Assembly: GCA_946885605.1 (NCBI GenBank)
Contig: CAMPGR010000012.1
Span: 1 to 48,057, forward strand
DNA: 48,057 nt
Source: an uncultured Pseudomonadota bacterium
Lineage (GTDB): Bacteria; Pseudomonadota; Gammaproteobacteria; Burkholderiales; SG8-41
Direction of reading: 5' to 3'
Position numbers and translations under genes: made by a program. The notes beneath the pieces were generated by a model that was not told the DNA's origin, searched no databases, and saw nothing but the letters and a program-made list of their open reading frames with translations. This document shows, one piece after another, positions 21,935 to 30,494 of this stretch (its first letter is position 1; every line of letters begins with the position of its first letter).

Positions 21935-22714
21935 ATGATCTGGGACATCGGACTCGGCGGCATACTGCTCCTCATCGCGATCCTCGTCCTTGCGTCGTTC
22001 CGCGTCCTGCGGGAATACGAGCGCGGCGTCGTATTCATGCTCGGCCGCTTCTGGCGCGTGAAGGGTCCGGGCCTCGTCGTCATCATCCCCGGCATCCAGC
22101 AGATGGTGCGCGTCGATCTGCGCACGGTGGTCATGGACGTGCCGAGCCAGGACGTGATTTCCCGCGACAACGTATCGGTGAAGGTGAATGCGGTCATCTA
22201 TTTCCGCGTCATCGATCCTCAGAAAGCGATCATCCAGGTGGAGAACTTCCTCGATGCCACGAGCCAGCTCGCGCAGACGACGCTGCGCGCGGTGCTCGGC
22301 AAGCACGAGCTCGACGAAATGCTCGCCGAGCGCGACAAGTTGAACCTCGACATCCAGCAGATCCTCGACGCGCAAACCGACGCCTGGGGCATCAAGGTTT
22401 CGAACGTCGAGATCAAGCACGTTGACATCGATTCTTCCATGGTGCGGGCGATCGCACGGCAGGCCGAGGCGGAACGCGAGCGCCGCGCCAAAGTGATCCA
22501 CGCGGAAGGCGAGCTGCAGGCGGCGGAGAAGCTGCTGGAGGCGGCGCGCACGCTCGCTCAGCAGCCGCAGGCCATGCAGTTGCGCTATCTGCAAACGCTC
22601 GGCGGGATCGCGAGCGATAAAAGCTCGACCATCGTGTTCCCGCTGCCGATGGAGATCCTGTCGGCGTTCGGCGATAGGGTCAGGCAAATACCCGGGACGG
22701 GACCGGGGGCCTAA
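21935..22714 (+). CDS. Slipin (stomatin-like SPFH/band 7 protein)
   Basis: A 259-residue SPFH protein: one N-terminal hydrophobic hairpin (residues ~6-24), [14 protein letters not shown], the band-7 core ([52 protein letters not shown]) and an Ala/Glu-rich coiled coil ([14 protein letters not shown], ~165-215). AGGAG at 21923-21927 sets the ATG at 21935. Slipins form ring-like oligomers on the inner membrane and pair with the NfeD protease encoded immediately upstream. The C-terminal hydrophobic stretch [12 protein letters not shown] matches the stomatin region that the partner protease cleaves in archaea. Confidence 0.94.
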   Translation: MIWDIGLGGILLLIAILVLASFRVLREYERGVVFMLGRFWRVKGPGLVVIIPGIQQMVRVDLRTVVMDVPSQDVISRDNVSVKVNAVIYFRVIDPQKAIIQVENFLDATSQLAQTTLRAVLGKHELDEMLAERDKLNLDIQQILDAQTDAWGIKVSNVEIKHVDIDSSMVRAIARQAEAERERRAKVIHAEGELQAAEKLLEAARTLAQQPQAMQLRYLQTLGGIASDKSSTIVFPLPMEILSAFGDRVRQIPGTGPGA

Positions 22715-22776
22715 TGAACCATCGCAGACTTGATCCGTCCTACGGGTGAAAGGATGTCAACGAGAGGAGTGCACTG

Positions 22777-23658
22777 ATGAGACAGCCAGGATGGGTGTGG
22801 TTATCGGTGACGGCGCTTGCGCTACTCGGCGGCGCCGCGCCGGCGTTTCCGGCCAGCGTGCCGGCGAAAGAAGGAATCTCGTTCGTTTCCGGTGGCGTGG
22901 GCGAGGAGGAAGTTGCGGCGCTGAAAGCCCGGGAAAAAGACTTCAATCTCAAGCTCGTGTTCACGTTGACCGAGGGCAATTACCTTGCGGACGTGGGGGT
23001 GCGGATCACCGACGCGAGCGGCAAAACGGTGATCGAGCACGTCGCCCAAGGGCCGATCTTCATGGCGCGGCTTCCGCCCGGCACCTATACCGTGACCGCG
23101 AGTTACGACGGCAAGACCCAGACGCGCAAGGTCACGGTGGGCGAGCGTTTGCAAACCGCGTACCTGCGCTTCCCGCCCCAGCCCGGGCGCGATATCACGC
23201 TGCCCCTTGATCGTCCGTACGAAGTGGCGGCGCTCAGCGCGCCGAACGGCGATGGCGCTTCCACGGGTACCCCCCCGCCCGGCAACGGTGCAGCTCCGAG
23301 CGGGGTGAAGTTCATCGTGGGCCAAGTCGGCGAGACCCAGGAAGAGGTGATGAAGGCCGCGCAGGGCAAGTTCAACCTCAAGCTCGTGTTTGCGCTGGTC
23401 GAAGGCGCCTATGTCGCCGACGTGAACGTCGCCATCAAGGATCGAAACGGCAAGATGGTGCTCGAGCAGCTCGTGCCGGGCCCATTCCTCCTCGTACAGC
23501 TTCCGCCAGGCACGTATGAGGTCACCGCGACGTACGAGGGCAAGCCCCGTACCCGGAAGGTGACCGTCGGCAATCGACTCAGCACTGCATACTTGCGCTG
23601 GCCGAGCGATCCCGCCAAGGATTTCGTTCCCAGGGCAACGGCGGGAGCCAAGAAATGA
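22777..23658 (+). CDS. Secreted protein with two 101-residue carboxypeptidase-regulatory-like repeats
   Basis: A 293-residue protein with a signal peptide (residues 1-~26, cleavage near AFPA-S). Two tandem units of equal length, residues 33-133 and 176-276, align end to end: FNLKLVFTLTEGNYLADVGV versus FNLKLVFALVEGAYVADVNV, LPPGTYTVTASYDGK versus LPPGTYEVTATYEGK, RKVTVGERLQTAYLR versus RKVTVGNRLSTAYLR. The PPGTY-xVTAxYxGK pattern is that of carboxypeptidase regulatory-like (Ig-fold) domains. The linker (~134-175) is rich in Pro, Gly and Ala. No catalytic motif is seen; a periplasmic binding or structural role is likely. RBS GAGGAG at ~22763. It follows NfeD-slipin and may serve the same envelope-maintenance unit; function unknown. 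Confidence 0.88.
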   Translation: MRQPGWVWLSVTALALLGGAAPAFPASVPAKEGISFVSGGVGEEEVAALKAREKDFNLKLVFTLTEGNYLADVGVRITDASGKTVIEHVAQGPIFMARLPPGTYTVTASYDGKTQTRKVTVGERLQTAYLRFPPQPGRDITLPLDRPYEVAALSAPNGDGASTGTPPPGNGAAPSGVKFIVGQVGETQEEVMKAAQGKFNLKLVFALVEGAYVADVNVAIKDRNGKMVLEQLVPGPFLLVQLPPGTYEVTATYEGKPRTRKVTVGNRLSTAYLRWPSDPAKDFVPRATAGAKK

Positions 23659-23713
23659 GGATCGCCAGCGGGTTAGAGCAGCGTGGCGGGCGGCTGATGT
23701 CCCTCTGTTGCGC

Positions 23714-23741
23714 TTGATTTATAGTGAGGCGCGGGTATAGG
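23714..23741 (+). promoter_or_regulatory. Candidate sigma-70 promoter for the TRAP receptor gene
   Basis: TTGATT (23714-23719) and TATAGG (23736-23741) are separated by 16 bases, 122 bases before the receptor ATG. The match is moderate, and the hexamers stand out in an AT-richer patch of the 205-base gap that also contains the end of the preceding transcript. Nothing else is evident in this gap. Confidence 0.35.
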
Positions 23742-23863
23742 ATGGCCGCGCAAAGGCATCGCGAAACGTGAAACGCTGTTGCGCTCTCCGCTTCGGTAGA
23801 GTGCCGCACAACCGGGGCAGAACGGCTTCTGGCAGTGACAAACCATCTGATTGGAGGGGAACC

Positions 23864-25084
23864 ATGAACGAGACAAAGAAAGAGAAACCGGTAGTAGATT
23901 CCAGCCCCAGCCCGTCGCGACGCAAGTTCCTGACCGGCGCGGCCGCTGCGACAACCGGTGCCGCGATTTCGGGCCTGGCCATCATCCCGGCGGCCCAGGC
24001 GCAACAAAAGCCCGCTGCGCCTGCCGTCGCATCGTCCACCGGGCCGATCTCGATGCGCTGGCAAAGCACCTGGCCCGCGAAGGATATCTTTCACGAGTAC
24101 GCGCTCGACTTCGCCAAGAAGGTGAACGACATGACGGGCGGCGAGCTGCGGATCGAGGTCCTGCCCGCCGGCGCCGTCGTGCCCGCGTTCGGCCTGCTCG
24201 ACGCGGTCACGAAGGGCACCCTCGACGGCGGGCACGGGGTGCTCGTGTATCACTACGGCAAGCAGAACGCGCTCGCCCTGTGGGGTTCCGGGCCGGCGTT
24301 CGGGATGGATGCCAACATGCTGCTCGCCTGGCACAAGTATGGCGGGGGCAAGGAACTGCTGAACAAGCTCTACAAGTCGATCGGGGCGAACGTCGTGTCG
24401 TTCCCGTACGGGCCGATGCCGACCCAGCCCCTCGGCTGGTTCAAGAAGCCGGTGTCGAAGGTGGAGGACATGAAGGGCCTCAAGTTCCGCACCGTGGGCC
24501 TCTCGATCGACGTGTTCACCGGCATGGGCCTCGCGGTCAACGCGTTGCCCGGAGGCGAGATCGTCCCCGCCATGGATCGCGGCCTGCTGGACGCGGCGGA
24601 GTTCAATAACGCCACTTCGGATCGCGTCCTCGGCTTCCCCGACGTATCGAAGGTGTGCATGCTGCAAAGCTACCACCAGAACGCCGAGCAGTTCGAAATC
24701 ATGTTCAACAAGCCGAAGTTCGACGCCCTGCCGGCCAAGATCAAGGCGATCATCGAGAACGCCGTCGAAGCGGCGTCCGCCGACATGTCGTGGAAGGCGA
24801 TCGACCGCTACTCCAAGGACTACGTCGAGATGCAGACCAAGGACAAGGTGCGCTTCTACGTGACCCCGGCTGCGATCCTGGAAAAGCAGCTCGAAACCTA
24901 CGATGCAGCCGCCAAGAAGCGCTCGGACAACGCTCTGTGGGTCGAAATCGAGAAGTCGCAGAAGAACTTTGCAGAGCGTGCGGTCCGCTGGGATCTCGAT
25001 ACCAACGTCAGCCGCCGCATGGCCTACGCCCATTACTTTGGAAAGAAACCCTCCGCCAAGCCCGAAGCAAAGAAGAAAAGCTGA
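23864..25084 (+). CDS. TRAP transporter substrate-binding protein, Tat-exported (DctP/TakP type)
   Basis: A 406-residue periplasmic receptor. The N-terminus carries a twin-arginine signal (SRRKFLTG at 18-25, then a hydrophobic Ala/Gly stretch ending near AQA). The mature part has the DctP family pattern: RWQSTWPAKDIFHEYALDF, EVLPAGAVVPAFGLLDAV and the conserved carboxylate-binding Arg region GLKFRTVG. The subgroup resembles TakP, which binds 2-oxo acids, but the ligand cannot be read here. The ATG at 23864 has GGAGGGG at 23853-23859. It ends in a Lys-rich tail and is followed by a strong terminator before the permease genes, so the receptor is probably expressed in excess over DctQM. Confidence 0.93.
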   Translation: MNETKKEKPVVDSSPSPSRRKFLTGAAAATTGAAISGLAIIPAAQAQQKPAAPAVASSTGPISMRWQSTWPAKDIFHEYALDFAKKVNDMTGGELRIEVLPAGAVVPAFGLLDAVTKGTLDGGHGVLVYHYGKQNALALWGSGPAFGMDANMLLAWHKYGGGKELLNKLYKSIGANVVSFPYGPMPTQPLGWFKKPVSKVEDMKGLKFRTVGLSIDVFTGMGLAVNALPGGEIVPAMDRGLLDAAEFNNATSDRVLGFPDVSKVCMLQSYHQNAEQFEIMFNKPKFDALPAKIKAIIENAVEAASADMSWKAIDRYSKDYVEMQTKDKVRFYVTPAAILEKQLETYDAAAKKRSDNALWVEIEKSQKNFAERAVRWDLDTNVSRRMAYAHYFGKKPSAKPEAKKKS

Positions 25085-25108
25085 CCGTAGCGGTATCGAA
25101 GTAGCGAG

Positions 25109-25144
25109 GACACCATCCGGCGAGCCGGATGGTGTCTTTGTTTT
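25109..25144 (+). terminator. Strong intrinsic terminator between TRAP receptor and permease genes
   Basis: A perfect 12-bp stem (GACACCATCCGG at 25109-25120 with CCGGATGGTGTC at 25125-25136), tetraloop CGAG, then TTTGTTTT. It begins 25 bases after the receptor stop. All features of a rho-independent terminator are present; read-through would set the permease-to-receptor ratio. Confidence 0.9.
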
Positions 25145-25216
25145 GGCGGGACCCGCAGCCGGCCCGCGGAAAGTGGCAGAATAGCGCTCTCTCCACTGTC
25201 CGCTGTAACTGATCCA

Positions 25217-25855
25217 ATGCAGAAAACGCTCCTTTTCGTAGACCGGGTGAGCACCTTCGTGGGCCAGGCTTTCTCATGGTTCATCGTTGCGCTTACCCTG
25301 CTGGTGACCTGGGAGGTCTTCTCCCGCTACGTGCTCGGCAATCCGCACTCGTGGTCGTTCGACGTCATGATCATGTTTTACGGGACGCTGTTCATGATGG
25401 CTGGCGCCTATACGCTCTCGAAGAACGGACATGTCCGCGGCGATGTGCTCTACGGATTCTTCAGTCCGCGCACTCAGGCGACGATCGATCTCGTCCTCTA
25501 CATTGTTTTTTTCATCCCGGGCGTCATCGCGCTCACTTGGGCGGGCTACGACTACGCGGCAGAATCGTGGCGAATCAACGAACATTCGAATATCACGGCC
25601 GACGGTCCGCCGATCTATCCGTTCAAGACGATCATTCCCGTGGCTGGCGCCTTCCTGCTGCTGCAGGGCATCGTCGAAATCATCCGTTGCGTCATCTGCC
25701 TCAGGCAGGGCCAATGGCCTTCGCGTGAGCAGGACGTCGAGGAAGTGGATGTAGGCAAGATCAAAGAGGAGCTGCACGTCAAAGACGAGGATATCCGGGA
25801 ACTCGACGACATCATCGTGCACAAGGAAGAGAAGCCGACGGGAGCGGCGTCGTGA
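25217..25855 (+). CDS. TRAP transporter small permease subunit (DctQ)
   Basis: A 212-residue membrane protein with four helices (about residues 15-33, 48-66, 90-110 and 135-155) and the DctQ pattern TWEVFSRYVLGNPHSWSFDV and GAYTLSKNGHVRGDVL. After the last helix a charged tail of about 50 residues (EEVDVGKIKEELHVKDEDI...) extends into the cytoplasm; such a tail is longer than in most DctQ proteins. DctQ pairs with DctM, whose GTG start overlaps this stop by 4 bases (GTGA). Transport is driven by an ion gradient, not ATP. The start ATG has no strong SD. Confidence 0.93.
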   Translation: MQKTLLFVDRVSTFVGQAFSWFIVALTLLVTWEVFSRYVLGNPHSWSFDVMIMFYGTLFMMAGAYTLSKNGHVRGDVLYGFFSPRTQATIDLVLYIVFFIPGVIALTWAGYDYAAESWRINEHSNITADGPPIYPFKTIIPVAGAFLLLQGIVEIIRCVICLRQGQWPSREQDVEEVDVGKIKEELHVKDEDIRELDDIIVHKEEKPTGAAS

Positions 25856-27858
25856 AGATGCGCAAGGAGCTGTGGTTCGGCTTCTCCCTGATGGCGATCA
25901 TCGTCGCGGTGGTGCTGATCTTCACGCCGTGGGGCAACGTCAGCCAGGGGCACCTGGGTCTCATAATGCTGGCATTGATCGTCGTGGCGATCATGCTCGG
26001 CTTCCCGACGGCCTTTACCCTCATGGGCCTCGGCGTCTTCTTCGCCTGGCTCGCCTACCGCAGCGTCAATCCCGATCTCGCGGTCCGCCAGGTGCTCGAT
26101 CTCATGGTGCAGCGTTCCTACGGCGTCATGTCGAACGACGTGCTGATCGCCGTGCCGTTGTTCGTGTTCATGGGCTACCTCGTCGAGCGGGCGCAGCTGA
26201 TCGATCGTCTCTTCCGCAGCCTGCACCTTGCGACCTCGCGCGTGCCGGGCTCGCTCGCGGTGGCGACGATTGTCACCTGCGCCATCTTTGCCACCGCCAC
26301 CGGCATCGTGGGCGCGGTGGTGACGCTGATGGGGCTTCTCGCCTTTCCCGCCATGTTGCGCGCGGGCTACAACGTCAAGGTATCCGCAGGCTCGGTCACG
26401 GCGGGAGGTTGTCTCGGCATCCTGATTCCGCCTTCGGTGCTGCTGATCGTATACGGAGCGACCGCCGGGGTGTCGGTGGTCCAGCTTTACGCGGGCGCCT
26501 TCTTCCCGGGCCTGATGCTCGCGGGCCTGTACCTCGTGTATGTCATCGTGCTCGCAAAGTGGAAGCCGGCTCTCATGCCACCGCTTCCGGAAGAAGAGCG
26601 GCGCGTGCCGATCCCCCCCAAGCTGCAGGCCCTGGCGCAACGCGGGGGCAACGCCGTGGTGGGGCTTTGGCGCGGACTGACAGGGTCGGGCGCCGTTGAG
26701 CGCGGCACGGTGGCCGGGCAACTCATCGTCTCCATCCTGCCCGCGATCGCGATCGTCGGCCTGCTCGCGACGACCTACAGCAGCGTCACCGCTCCTGTAA
26801 TCGAAGAGACTGCGGCCGGCCTGATCCAGGCGGGCGGCAGCTATGCGGCGGACATCAAGGAGGAAACGGGATTGGTCGGCGCTCCTCCGGAAACGGGGGT
26901 CCAGGAGCCGCCCGCCGAAGCTGCTCAGGAACTTGCTGCCACGCCCCTCGGCGCCCAGGAACCGGCGGGCGCCGACAAAACCGCCGCACAAAGCGGGAAC
27001 GAAGAAGCGACCGGGAGTTCGGCGCCTTCGCGGCCGGCACCGACGTGGTTCTGGGTGATGTTTGGGTTGGGCGTCCTTGCCTTGGTGGTGACCTATGGGC
27101 TGTGGAACTGGGAACGGCTGGAAGTCTTCAAGATGCTGCTCACTTCCTTCTTCCCGCTCGCGCTCCTGATACTGGCCGTTCTGGGTTCGATCGTCCTCGG
27201 GCTCGCCACCCCGGCGGAAGCGGCCGCAGTGGGCGCATTCGGCGCCTGCATTCTCACGGTGGCCTACCGTTACATCAATAACTGGCAGGCCGCCGCGCCA
27301 AGGCGCCGGGCGCCCTTCATGATGGTGCTTACCACCATGAAAGAATTCGGTTACATCCTGAAGGAGTCGTCGTTCCTGACTGCGAAGACGAGCGCCATGG
27401 TGTGCTGGCTGTTCGTCGGCTCGGCCATCTTTTCCGCGGCGTTTGCGCTGCTCGGCGGGCAGGAGTTGATCGAGAAGTGGGTGCTCTCGCTCAACATGAC
27501 GCCGCTGCAGTTCATGATCCTCGCCCAGTTCATCATCTTCATCCTGGGCTGGCCACTTGAGTGGACCGAAATCATCGTCATTTTCATGCCGATCTTCATT
27601 CCGCTGCTGGCTCACTTCAACATCGACCCGCTTTTCTTCGGCTTGCTCGTCGCGCTCAACCTCCAGACCGCATTCCTGTCGCCGCCGGTCGCGATGTCGG
27701 CTTTCTACCTGAAGGGCGTGGCGCCCCCGCACGTGACGCTGAACCAGATCTTCGCCGGCATGATGCCATTCATGGGAATACAGGTGGTCGCGATGGTGCT
27801 GCTCTACCTCTTCCCCGGAATCGGGCTCTGGCTTCCGAGCGTGCTCTACGCGCGTTGA
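25852..27858 (+). CDS. TRAP transporter large permease subunit (DctM), extended form
   Basis: A 668-residue permease; classical DctM is about 430 residues. The N-terminal half shows the family (GFPTAFTLMGLGVFFA, VPLFVFMGYLVER, GCLGILIPPSVLLIVYG) and the C-terminal half the repeat (ATPAEAAAVGAFGA, FLSPPVAMSAFYLKGVAP). Between them, residues ~235-435 form an insertion with two extra hydrophobic segments (~285-305 and ~400-420) joined by a low-complexity Ala/Pro/Glu/Gly linker (~335-395). I recall longer DctM proteins in the TakP-related subgroup, so the form may be shared by that branch. GTG at 25852 is chosen: GGAG at 25841-25844 and the 4-base overlap with dctQ fit it better than ATG 25858. 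Confidence 0.92.
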   Translation: MKMRKELWFGFSLMAIIVAVVLIFTPWGNVSQGHLGLIMLALIVVAIMLGFPTAFTLMGLGVFFAWLAYRSVNPDLAVRQVLDLMVQRSYGVMSNDVLIAVPLFVFMGYLVERAQLIDRLFRSLHLATSRVPGSLAVATIVTCAIFATATGIVGAVVTLMGLLAFPAMLRAGYNVKVSAGSVTAGGCLGILIPPSVLLIVYGATAGVSVVQLYAGAFFPGLMLAGLYLVYVIVLAKWKPALMPPLPEEERRVPIPPKLQALAQRGGNAVVGLWRGLTGSGAVERGTVAGQLIVSILPAIAIVGLLATTYSSVTAPVIEETAAGLIQAGGSYAADIKEETGLVGAPPETGVQEPPAEAAQELAATPLGAQEPAGADKTAAQSGNEEATGSSAPSRPAPTWFWVMFGLGVLALVVTYGLWNWERLEVFKMLLTSFFPLALLILAVLGSIVLGLATPAEAAAVGAFGACILTVAYRYINNWQAAAPRRRAPFMMVLTTMKEFGYILKESSFLTAKTSAMVCWLFVGSAIFSAAFALLGGQELIEKWVLSLNMTPLQFMILAQFIIFILGWPLEWTEIIVIFMPIFIPLLAHFNIDPLFFGLLVALNLQTAFLSPPVAMSAFYLKGVAPPHVTLNQIFAGMMPFMGIQVVAMVLLYLFPGIGLWLPSVLYAR

Positions 27859-27870
27859 TTGCCGAGTCTC

Positions 27871-29211
27871 ATGGATACCGCAAGTCTCGTCGCTTTCTCC
27901 GCCACCGATGCGGCGCGCTGTATTCGCGAGGGGGCGCTCAGTTCCGAGGAACTCGTGCTGGCCTGTCTGGAACGATGCCGTGCCGTCGAGCCCGAAGTGC
28001 AGGCGTGGGCGTTTCTCGATCACGACTACGCGCTCGCGCAGGCGCGCGCGGCCGATCAATGGAAGCGCGAGGGCCATCCCATCGGTCCCCTGCACGGCGT
28101 GCCCGTTGGTCTCAAGGACATCATCGATACCGCCGACTACCCGACTGAAAACGGCACCGTGCTCCATCAGGGCCGCACCCCATCGCGGGATGCGGGCGTC
28201 GTTGCGATGTTGCGCGCTGCAGGCGCAGTGATGATCGGAAAGACGGTCACCACCGAGCTCGCGACCTACTCGCCCGGCAGGACGCGCAATCCACACAACA
28301 CCGCGCACACCCCGGGCGGATCCTCCAGCGGCTCGGCGGCTGCGTTGGCGGCGGGCATGGTGCCGCTTGCCATCGGCACGCAAACCAACGGCTCGGTGAT
28401 CCGCCCCGCGGCGTTTTGCGGCGTGTACGGATTCAAGCCGAGCTTCGGATTGATCCCGCGCCACGGCATATTGCGTCAGTCGCGCACGCTGGACCAGGTC
28501 GGCGCATTCGCGCGCACCATCGAAGATGTGGCGCTCGTCTCGGAAGTGCTCGTGGGCCACGATGAGCGCGATCCCGACACGCGCCCGCGGCCGCGTGCGC
28601 GCTTCTCGCAAATCGCAGCCGAGGAGCCGCCCATCCCGCCCATGCTCGCCTTCATCAAGGGGCCGGCATGGGACCGCGCGACTGAAGAGACGAAGCAGGC
28701 CTTTGCGGAACTCGTGGAGCATCTCGGCGACCGGGTCGAAGAGATAGAGCTCTCGGTGCTGGCAGGCGAAGCGCTCGAATGGCACCGCACCATCATGGAG
28801 GCCGAGATGGCAGCGAGTTTTACGCAGGAGTGGGAGAGGGGTCGGGACCGGCTCAGTGCGTCGCTCCGCGCGCAACTCGAGCGTGGACGGGCGGTGACGG
28901 CATTCGATTACCAGCGCTCGCTCGCTCAGGTGCCGATGCTCGCTTCCAGTCTCGACGAGCTTTTCTATACCCGCTACGACGCGCTCCTTACCCCGTCTGC
29001 GCCGGGCACGGCGCCGCACGGGCTCGAATCGACCGGCGATCCGAGTTTCTGCACGATATGGACGCTCTGCGGGCTTCCCGCGCTCAACGTCCCGTTGATG
29101 CAAGGGGCCAACGGGCTTCCGCTCGGCGTACAGCTTGTCGGGCGGCGTGACCAGGACGGTCGGCTGCTCCGTACGGCGCGCTGGCTCTCTCGCCACATGG
29201 CGACTCACTGA
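27871..29211 (+). CDS. Amidase-signature family amidase
   Basis: A 446-residue enzyme with the amidase signature: catalytic K82 in GLKDIIDTAD, the Gly/Ser loop PGGSSSGSAAAL with the cis-Ser at ~151-153, and nucleophile S175 in TQTNGSVIRPAAFCG. The family hydrolyses carboxylic amides to acid plus ammonia; GatA is a relative, but no GatB/GatC is near and the C-terminus is of the stand-alone type. ATG at 27871 is preferred over TTG 27859; the SD is weak in both. It is 12 bases after dctM, so it may release or process the acid imported by the TRAP system, or feed it from amides; inference. Confidence 0.9.
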   Translation: MDTASLVAFSATDAARCIREGALSSEELVLACLERCRAVEPEVQAWAFLDHDYALAQARAADQWKREGHPIGPLHGVPVGLKDIIDTADYPTENGTVLHQGRTPSRDAGVVAMLRAAGAVMIGKTVTTELATYSPGRTRNPHNTAHTPGGSSSGSAAALAAGMVPLAIGTQTNGSVIRPAAFCGVYGFKPSFGLIPRHGILRQSRTLDQVGAFARTIEDVALVSEVLVGHDERDPDTRPRPRARFSQIAAEEPPIPPMLAFIKGPAWDRATEETKQAFAELVEHLGDRVEEIELSVLAGEALEWHRTIMEAEMAASFTQEWERGRDRLSASLRAQLERGRAVTAFDYQRSLAQVPMLASSLDELFYTRYDALLTPSAPGTAPHGLESTGDPSFCTIWTLCGLPALNVPLMQGANGLPLGVQLVGRRDQDGRLLRTARWLSRHMATH

Positions 29212-29219
29212 TCCGCCGC

Positions 29220-30494
29220 ATGCCGGCGACGCAGCCCGGCGTACGGTGGCTCGTGTTCACGCTCGGCGCCGGGGCTTTCTTCCTCTCGTTCTTCCATCGA
29301 GTGGCGCCGGGCGCGATCGCCGGCGAGCTTGCGGGTGCTTTTGACACGACAGGTGCGCTGCTCGGCGCACTCGCCGCGACGTATTTCTACGTCTACACCC
29401 TGATGCAGCTTCCGACCGGCGTGCTCGTGGATACGTTGGGCCCGCGGCGCATTCTGGCGGCGGGCGGTCTCGTGGCGGGCTTCGGCTCCATCGTGTTCGC
29501 TACCGCCGACACCATTGCGACGGCCGCCGTGGGACGCACGCTCGCCGGGCTCGGCGTTTCGGTCGCTTTCATTTCGCTCCTCAAGCTCAACGCGAACTGG
29601 TTCGAAGAGCGGCGCTTCGCCACAGCATCCGGCGCGGCGCAGGTTATCGGCATAAGCGGCGCGTTCCTGGCGACGGCTCCGCTGGCGTGGCTCGTCACCG
29701 TCGTCTCGTGGCGTACGGTGTTCGTCGCGGTCGGCATCGCCTCGTTCGTGCTTGCGGCGGCGACCTTCATGCTGGCGCGCGACCATCCGCAGGCGCACGG
29801 GTCCGAGAGGCGGGGTACGGCAAACTGGCACCGCGCGCTCGGCGAAGTGATGCGCAACCGCGCGACGTGGCCGTGCTTCTGGGTGAATTTCGGCATCTCC
29901 GGCAGCTATATGAGCTTTATCGGCTTGTGGGCCGTCCCGTTTCTGGTTCAGGTCTATGGCTACTCGCCCGTCGAGGCGAGCCGCCACACGAGTGCCATGC
30001 TGCTCGCGTTCGCAATATCCGTGGCTGCGGTCGGCGCATGGTCAGATCATATGCGCCGGCGCAAGTCGCTCATCATCGCTTCCGCGCTGCTTTACTGCGG
30101 ATTCTGGCTCGCGTGGATCCAGGACGTTGTGCCGGCCTCGATGACCTATGCCGTTTTTGCGCTGATGGGATTCGTTGCCACCGGTTTCACGCTCTCGTGG
30201 GCGTGCGCGAAGGAAGTGAATCGTCCGCAACACGCAGGCATGGCGACCGGGCTCGCGAATACCGGGGGGTTTCTCGCCGCAGGCATCCTCCAGCCTCTCG
30301 TCGGCTGGATGCTGGATCGCGCCGCGGACGCCCGCGGTCATCCCGATCGCCGCGCTGCGCTCGCGGCGCTCGCGCTTTTTGCATCGTGCGGTCTCGTTGC
30401 TGCGCTGTTTATTCGCGAGACACACTGTCGTAATATCTGGACTCCCGATTCCGGCAGGCCGAGTGATGAAACCCAAAGTTCTGGTCACGCGTGA
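29220..30494 (+). CDS. MFS transporter
   Basis: A 424-residue major facilitator with 12 predicted helices. LPTGVLVDTLGPRRILAAGG is the loop 2-3 signature, and GRTLAGLGVSVAFISLLKL marks helix 4. A cytoplasmic loop around residues 195-215 divides the halves. The opening FLSFFHRVAPGAIAGEL is typical of a subgroup of organic-anion/nitrate-like MFS carriers; the substrate is not identifiable. It starts 9 bases after the amidase stop without a clear SD. The last ~25 residues are hydrophilic, and the gene overlaps the next by 29 bases. Confidence 0.9.
   Translation: MPATQPGVRWLVFTLGAGAFFLSFFHRVAPGAIAGELAGAFDTTGALLGALAATYFYVYTLMQLPTGVLVDTLGPRRILAAGGLVAGFGSIVFATADTIATAAVGRTLAGLGVSVAFISLLKLNANWFEERRFATASGAAQVIGISGAFLATAPLAWLVTVVSWRTVFVAVGIASFVLAAATFMLARDHPQAHGSERRGTANWHRALGEVMRNRATWPCFWVNFGISGSYMSFIGLWAVPFLVQVYGYSPVEASRHTSAMLLAFAISVAAVGAWSDHMRRRKSLIIASALLYCGFWLAWIQDVVPASMTYAVFALMGFVATGFTLSWACAKEVNRPQHAGMATGLANTGGFLAAGILQPLVGWMLDRAADARGHPDRRAALAALALFASCGLVAALFIRETHCRNIWTPDSGRPSDETQSSGHA

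Noticed and set aside
27859..27870. TTG start for the amidase directly after the DctM stop
   Set aside because: The ATG at 27871 matches the normal N-terminus and is the more usual start; the TTG has no better RBS.
25615..29208. Very long open frame (1197 codons) on the - strand opposite the TRAP permease and amidase genes
   Set aside because: It lies antisense to dctQM and the amidase, which have clear family motifs. The translation is rich in Arg, His and Glu without any recognisable domain, as expected for GC-rich shadow frames.
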